Shown here one piece after another: positions 7,443 through 11,401 of a DNA stretch of 11,401 nucleotides. Source of the DNA: Spirochaetaceae bacterium (GTDB lineage Bacteria; Spirochaetota; Spirochaetia; Treponematales; Breznakiellaceae); contig JAIRYB010000078.1 in assembly GCA_031267955.1 (NCBI GenBank), forward strand, positions 1-11,401, given 5' to 3'. The translations under genes were made by a program, and so were the position numbers. Numbering within the stretch: the first letter of the stretch is position 1; every line of letters starts with the position of its first letter. The notes under the pieces were generated by a model. It searched no databases, was not told where the DNA came from, and worked only from the letters and a program-made list of their open reading frames with translations.

Positions 7443-7450
7443 ATAAGCAT

Positions 7451-9193
7451 ATGATGGATCCAAAGGACTATATTGCCGACTGGCCCGACTTGCCCCATGC
7501 CAACTTTATCGCGTGGCTCGACGCTATTGCGGAAAAATGGCAGGATAAACCCGCTATTTTTTACAGGTCCGGTAAACAGAAGGATTTTACCGTTTGGTCA
7601 TTCAGCCGCTTTGCCTCGGAGTGCAGGCGCATCGCCCGGGGCCTTCTGGCCGCGGGGCTGAAAAAAGGCGACCGGGTGGTGCTCTGGGCCGAAAACCGCC
7701 CCGAATGGATGGCGGTATGGGCAGGCACGGCCATTGCCGGGTGCGTCATCGTCCCGGTGGATTTCCTGGTATCCGAGGCCGAATGCGCCAATATCATCAA
7801 GATTACCGGGGCCAGGGCCCTCTTCTATTCGGCCCGGAAGGAACAGTTTGCCGGATCCCTGGCGGATCAGGGCACCGCGGTAAGCGTCTTTTCCTGCGCC
7901 AGCGACGAAGGCAGCCCTTCTATTGGGGACTTTGGCAAGGGGGCCGAAGCCCAGCCTTTGCCCGCGGCGGCCGATATTGACGAACACGATCCGGTTTCCA
8001 TCGTATTTACCTCCGGAACTACAGGTTTTGCCAAGGGCGTCACCCTGCACCACCGGGGCATCATCGCCAATACCAGCGCCGCGATACTTTCCCTGCGTGC
8101 CAACAATCACGACGTATTTGTCAATGTGCTGCCCCTGCATCATACCTATCCCACTACCTGCTCCTTCATCGCCCCGCTCTCCTGCGGCGCTTCGACAATC
8201 ATTGTGGAAAAACTGATAGGCAAGGTTGTCATTGACGACATCAAAGACGGGGGAGGGACTTTCCTCATCGCCGTGCCCCTGCTCTACGACAAGGTTATGG
8301 CCGGCATCAGCGCGGGCTACCGGAAGCTGTTTCCGCCGCTCAGGGCGGTACTCGATATTTTCAGGAAAAAGGCCCTCCGCGAGGCCAACAAGGGCAATTT
8401 TGAATACGGCCAGAAATTCTTCAAGTTTATCCGCAAAAAAGCCGGGCTGGACTCCCTGCGCATTACCGTCGCGGGCGGCGGCCCGCTCAGCCCGAAAACC
8501 GCCGATTTCTTCGATTCCCTTGGTTTCAATATTGTCCACGGCTACGGCATGAGCGAAAACAGCCCGCTCATCAGCGTGAATACCCCCAGGCACAAGAGGA
8601 ACGTTTCGGTGGGGCTGCCGGTTAAATACACGGAAGTAAGGATCGATGACCCGAACAAAGAGGGTATCGGGGAGATAGTTGTCAAATCCCCCTCGATCAT
8701 GCTAGGGTACTACGAGAACAGCGGAGCTACCGAGGAAGTTATCACGGACGACGGCTGGCTGCGTACCGGGGATCTGGGCTATATTGACGAGGACGGCTTT
8801 ATCTATATTTCCGGCCGGCAGAAGAATCTTATCATCACTTCCGGCGGCAAGAATATCTACCCGGAAGAAATTGAAGCCCGCTTCGAAGGCTCGCGGGTTA
8901 TCGGGCAGATGCTGGTTCTGGGCCGCAAGGCCGCCGGTACCGGCAACGAGCAGATATTCGCCCTGGCCGTCCCCAACTACGAAACCCTGGCGGAAGATTA
9001 TCCCGGCAAAGATCTGGGCGACGAATTCCTTACCGGCCTTATCAAAAAGGAAATCGAAGACGTGAACCGGACTCTGGCGAGCTACAAAAAGATATCCGAT
9101 TTCGCGCTTCACCGCGAGGAATTCGAAATGAACGCGCAGCGGAAGATCAAGCGCTTCAAGTACAAACACTACGAAAACGCGGCGGCGGAGTAA
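7451..9193 (+). CDS. AMP-forming acyl-CoA synthetase (long-chain fatty acid--CoA ligase type)
   Basis: A 580-aa member of the ANL superfamily that activates a carboxylic acid with ATP to an acyl-adenylate and transfers it to CoA. The core motifs are in order. The phosphate-binding loop TSGTTGFAKG is at 187-196 and GYGMSE at 364-369. GWLRTGD ends at the ribose-binding D441, SGRQKNLIITSGGKNIYPEEIE is at 455-474, and the C-terminal catalytic lysine lies in NAQRKIKRFK (K565). The usual TxxGK before that lysine is changed to NAQRK. Size and the GRQKNLIITSGGKNIYPEEIE hinge fit the FadD/long-chain branch, but the substrate cannot be read and the protein may use other acids. The start is the ATG at 7451 (a second ATG follows directly); there is no Shine-Dalgarno, consistent with a leaderless message. 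No signal peptide or transmembrane segment was noticed. Its promoter region is shared with the divergent jetA. Confidence 0.9.
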   Translation: MMDPKDYIADWPDLPHANFIAWLDAIAEKWQDKPAIFYRSGKQKDFTVWSFSRFASECRRIARGLLAAGLKKGDRVVLWAENRPEWMAVWAGTAIAGCVIVPVDFLVSEAECANIIKITGARALFYSARKEQFAGSLADQGTAVSVFSCASDEGSPSIGDFGKGAEAQPLPAAADIDEHDPVSIVFTSGTTGFAKGVTLHHRGIIANTSAAILSLRANNHDVFVNVLPLHHTYPTTCSFIAPLSCGASTIIVEKLIGKVVIDDIKDGGGTFLIAVPLLYDKVMAGISAGYRKLFPPLRAVLDIFRKKALREANKGNFEYGQKFFKFIRKKAGLDSLRITVAGGGPLSPKTADFFDSLGFNIVHGYGMSENSPLISVNTPRHKRNVSVGLPVKYTEVRIDDPNKEGIGEIVVKSPSIMLGYYENSGATEEVITDDGWLRTGDLGYIDEDGFIYISGRQKNLIITSGGKNIYPEEIEARFEGSRVIGQMLVLGRKAAGTGNEQIFALAVPNYETLAEDYPGKDLGDEFLTGLIKKEIEDVNRTLASYKKISDFALHREEFEMNAQRKIKRFKYKHYENAAAE

Positions 9194-9205
9194 AGCCGCG
9201 GTTTT
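9174..9205 (+). other. Intercistronic hairpin overlapping the ligase stop codon
   Basis: AAAAC-GCGGC (9174-9183) can pair with GCCGC-G-GTTTT (9195-9205), a 10-bp stem with a single bulged G and an 11-nt loop holding the TAA stop. A T run closes the 3' arm. It could act as a weak terminator or attenuator, or as an mRNA processing or stability element, between the ligase and the epimerase gene. There is no T run beyond the stem, so strong termination is doubtful. Confidence 0.4.
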
Positions 9206-9225
9206 ACGGACACGGGGGAATTACA

Positions 9226-10122
9226 ATGGGCTATCGTTTGGGCATCAACTTGGGCTTCGCCATCAACAGGTATATTGAACCCGAAGTCTGGACAAAAATT
9301 GTTTCAAAGGATCTTGGGTTAAAGTACGTCCAGTTTGTGGCCGATCTTCTCAACCCCTATTGGCCGGAAACTTACATAGAGGATCAGATCCGCCGGATAA
9401 AAAAATCGGCAAAAGAATACGGCATTGTAATCGAAAGCCTTTTTTCCAGCGCCTATACCCGGGTAAACCATCTTCTGCACCCCGACGCGGAAGCCCGGAA
9501 ATTCTGGCTCGACTGGTTCAAACGTTTTCTCGACATAGGCGCGGAATTCGGGGCGAAAAACGCGGGGGCGCATTTCGGGATCATGACCTTTGACACCTAC
9601 AATGATCCGGACAAAAGAAAATTTATTCTGGACCAGGGGGTAAAAGGCTGGCAGGATTTAAGTTTTTACGCCAAAGAAAAAGGCTATGAATGCCTTATCT
9701 TCGAACCCATGAGCGTGCCGAGGGAAATGGCCAATACTGTCGAAGAGACCAGGCAGCTTATGGATATGGTCAACGCCCATTCCGGCGTCCCCCTCAAGGT
9801 CTGCCTCGACGTGGGGCACGCGCCCCATCCCTCCCAGCGGGATCCCTATCCCTGGATAGAACAGCTCGCGGCGGACAGCCCCGTCATTCACCTCCAGCAG
9901 ACCGTACTCCACAAATCGAACCACGCGCCTTTTACCGCCGAACAGAACAGCGCCGGAATCATCACCCGGGAAAAGGTCATGGAAGCGGCAAAAAAAGGCG
10001 GCTGCACCGACGCGCTCTTTGCCCTTGAAATTGCCCACCGCGAGCACTGGGATACGGATTTCAGGATCATCGGGGATCTAAAGGAAAGCGTCGATTATTT
10101 CCGCCCGCTTATTCCTGAATAA
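9226..10122 (+). CDS. TIM-barrel sugar (phosphate) isomerase/epimerase
   Basis: A 298-aa protein of the xylose-isomerase-like TIM-barrel (AP endonuclease 2) superfamily, cytosolic, which interconverts ketoses or their phosphates using a bound divalent metal. The barrel begins at once with YRLGINLGFAINRYIEPEVW. The expected metal ligands are E160 (LIFEPMS), D195 and H198 (VCLDVGHAPH) and E268 (ALEIAHRE), with H222 near the active site. Overall it resembles proteins annotated as erythrulose-phosphate 3-epimerase (EryC-type), from memory and not certain; related tagatose or psicose epimerases are alternatives. ATG follows GGGGGA by 6-7 nt. It lies 32 nt after the acyl-CoA ligase, so they may be co-transcribed, and it converges on a sugar ABC transporter that may bring in its substrate. 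Confidence 0.8.
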   Translation: MGYRLGINLGFAINRYIEPEVWTKIVSKDLGLKYVQFVADLLNPYWPETYIEDQIRRIKKSAKEYGIVIESLFSSAYTRVNHLLHPDAEARKFWLDWFKRFLDIGAEFGAKNAGAHFGIMTFDTYNDPDKRKFILDQGVKGWQDLSFYAKEKGYECLIFEPMSVPREMANTVEETRQLMDMVNAHSGVPLKVCLDVGHAPHPSQRDPYPWIEQLAADSPVIHLQQTVLHKSNHAPFTAEQNSAGIITREKVMEAAKKGGCTDALFALEIAHREHWDTDFRIIGDLKESVDYFRPLIPE

Positions 10123-10166
10123 TAGCCGGTCTTTAAGGCGGCCCCGTCTTTTTGCCCTTAACCCGC

Positions 10167-11135
10167 TTATACCCTGTTTCGCTTCTTTTTGTTAAGATTG
10201 CTCGCGGTAACCGCCGCGACAATGATAAGGCCCAGGACGGCTGTCTGGTAAAACGCGGAGACTCCCAATACGTTCATGGCGTTTGACACAACCCCCAGGA
10301 GGATTACTCCCAGGAAAACCCCCGCCACATCGCCTTTGGCGCCTTCGAAGGTGACGCCGCCGATGATAGCCGCCGAAAGGGCCCTGAACTCGTAACCGTT
10401 GCCGGACCCCGCAAGAAGGTTCCCCAGGCGGGCGACCAAGATCAGGGCGGCGATGCCGGTAATCAAGCCCGCCAGCGTAAAATTGATTATTTTATTTTTA
10501 TCCACCGCAATGCCGCATAAATAAGCCAATTCCTCATTGGCGCCGATTATATGCAGCCGCCGCCCGAACTTTGTATATTTAAGTATAACATGGATCAATA
10601 CCATCAGGGCAAGAAGCGCCAGGACAGAAAAGGGGACGCCCAGGGCAGTCCCGCTTCCAAGCTGGCGCAGATTCCCCCTAAGGGAAAGGAAGCCGCCGTC
10701 GGAAATAACCAGGGCCAATCCGTTATACACAAAACTCATCCCCAAAGTTATGATAAGGGGTTCGCTGTTGGACTTGGTAACAATGATCCCGTTCAGGAAC
10801 CCGCAGAAAACGGCTATGCCCAAAATGAACAGAACCGAAGGGAGAACCGGGTAATCCGCCATAACCATTTTGCACAGGGTGACCCCGCAAAGGCCAATCA
10901 AAGCCCCCAGGGAAAGATCCAGGGTTCTGGCGATCATCAGACTCAGCATGGCCATGGCGATTATTCCCAAAACCGCAATTTGCTGAAGAATAGCCAAAAA
11001 GTTCCGGATAGCGAAAAAATTAGGGTTAATAACGCCGGCGACAGCGCAGATTACCGCGATAACCCCGAGCAAGATAAGCTTTTGAACGCCTGTACGGCCA
11101 AGCGGATATTTTTTGCTGTCCAAAATGCCCCCCAA
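10167..11135 (-). CDS. Sugar ABC transporter permease, RbsC family
   Basis: An inner-membrane permease of the ribose/xylose/galactose branch (BPD_transp_2 family), 322 aa, close to the usual length for RbsC-like proteins. It is a series of long hydrophobic segments. The family signatures visible are NGIIVTKSNSEPLIITLGMS around 115-135 and GRRLHIIGANEELAYLCGI (the loop contacting the ATPase). Also visible is the conserved GNGYEFRALSAAIIGGVTFEGAKGDVAG segment near the C-terminus. A basic tail (NLNKKKRNRV) ends the protein. Transported sugar unknown. The start is TTG: either 11135, or TTG at 11123 (codon 5), which has a G run 4 nt before it; no ATG lies upstream before the in-frame stop. It follows the ATPase gene by 41 nt, so the two are probably one operon; the periplasmic binding protein would be outside the window. 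Confidence 0.9.
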   Translation of the reverse strand: MGGILDSKKYPLGRTGVQKLILLGVIAVICAVAGVINPNFFAIRNFLAILQQIAVLGIIAMAMLSLMIARTLDLSLGALIGLCGVTLCKMVMADYPVLPSVLFILGIAVFCGFLNGIIVTKSNSEPLIITLGMSFVYNGLALVISDGGFLSLRGNLRQLGSGTALGVPFSVLALLALMVLIHVILKYTKFGRRLHIIGANEELAYLCGIAVDKNKIINFTLAGLITGIAALILVARLGNLLAGSGNGYEFRALSAAIIGGVTFEGAKGDVAGVFLGVILLGVVSNAMNVLGVSAFYQTAVLGLIIVAAVTASNLNKKKRNRV

Positions 11136-11176
11136 AATACGTTTTAAACTGCCGGTTTATGAAGCTTATGAAAAAA

Positions 11177-11401
11177 TTATACTCCCAAAGCGCGGCTTAT
11201 TATATTGGTCTCGGTGATCTCTTCACCGCTTAGTTCATCGCAAATTTTCCCCTTGCGCATTACAAGAACCCGGTCGCAGATAGATATTACCTCGGGCATA
11301 TCTGACGATACCATAAGTACCGATTTCCCCGCCCCGGCCATTTTTTCCAGCAGGGCGTATATCTCGTACTTGGCGCTAATATCAACCCCTTTAGTGGGTT
11401 C
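11177..11401 (-). CDS. Sugar ABC transporter ATP-binding protein, C-terminal part (RbsA/MglA type)
   Basis: Seventy-four residues plus TAA, running off the right edge of the window. It begins EPTKGVDISAKYEIYALLEK, the segment right after Walker B in the second nucleotide-binding domain of sugar-import ATPases. It continues with VLMVSSDMPEV, in which Ser-Ser-Asp replaces the usual H-loop histidine. ICDRVLVMRKGKI is typical of the C-terminal end of RbsA, MglA and XylG. It energises import through the RbsC-type permease downstream. The N-terminal domain and both Walker A motifs lie outside the window. Confidence 0.92.
   Translation of the reverse strand, partial: EPTKGVDISAKYEIYALLEKMAGAGKSVLMVSSDMPEVISICDRVLVMRKGKICDELSGEEITETNIISRALGV

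Noticed and set aside
7442..7447. TATAAG as an alternative -10 for the acyl-CoA synthetase gene
   Set aside because: It would need a 20-bp spacer to the -35 and would place the transcription start inside the coding region; TATAAT at 7437 is better.
7598..8593. Open frame of about 330 codons on the minus strand inside the acyl-CoA synthetase
   Set aside because: The plus strand carries all the ANL-superfamily motifs over this interval; the opposite frame is Gly/Ala/Arg-rich with no known motif.
10123..10166. Possible bidirectional terminator between the convergent epimerase and permease genes
   Set aside because: Only a 4-bp GCCG/CGGC pairing with a 10-nt loop could be drawn, and the later T run is not joined to a stem; too weak to call.
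10551..11147. Plus-strand open frame opposite the permease
   Set aside because: It is the antisense of conserved RbsC-family transmembrane segments; its Gln/Asn-rich product is a typical reverse-frame artefact.

Overview
The window is about 11.4 kb of moderately GC-rich bacterial DNA with dense, well-spaced genes and frequent non-ATG starts. The organism cannot be fixed from sequence alone. A LuxR-type DNA-binding fragment, a ribose/galactose-type sugar ABC transporter, a TIM-barrel sugar epimerase and a stand-alone acyl-CoA ligase would fit a fermentative, sugar-importing anaerobe; a treponeme-like spirochaete is my tentative guess, at low confidence.

Left edge (1-339): a perfect intrinsic terminator, presumably of a gene lying left of the window, is followed by a short imperfect palindrome and then by a start-less LuxR-family helix-turn-helix fragment on the plus strand. 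This looks like a decayed junction beside a defence island.

Centre (340-7246, minus strand): a complete four-gene type I Wadjet (JetABCD) operon, transcribed right to left as jetA, jetB, jetC, jetD. jetA encodes the kleisin-like subunit, jetB the KITE-like subunit, jetC the SMC ATPase and jetD the Toprim nuclease. The genes are separated by 1 nt or overlap, and strong Shine-Dalgarno sequences lie inside the preceding coding region, so translation is probably coupled. Wadjet systems are known to bind and extrude circular DNA and cleave plasmids. All motifs needed for activity are visible: Walker A, signature and Walker B in JetC, and the Toprim Glu and Asp-x-Asp in JetD. An 8-G tract at the jetC/jetD junction is placed so that loss of one G would fuse JetC and JetD in frame.

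A 204-nt divergent intergenic region (7247-7450) carries candidate promoters for jetA and for the rightward genes. The rightward promoter is so close to the start codon that the acyl-CoA ligase mRNA may be leaderless.

Right part (7451-11401): a plus-strand pair encodes an AMP-forming acyl-CoA synthetase and a TIM-barrel sugar (phosphate) isomerase/epimerase. Converging on them is a minus-strand sugar ABC transporter, with an RbsC-family permease and the C-terminal end of its ATPase, which runs off the right edge. The epimerase and transporter may serve one sugar or polyol pathway; the acyl-CoA ligase has no obvious functional link to it. No tRNA, rRNA, CRISPR array, integrase or intact insertion sequence was seen.
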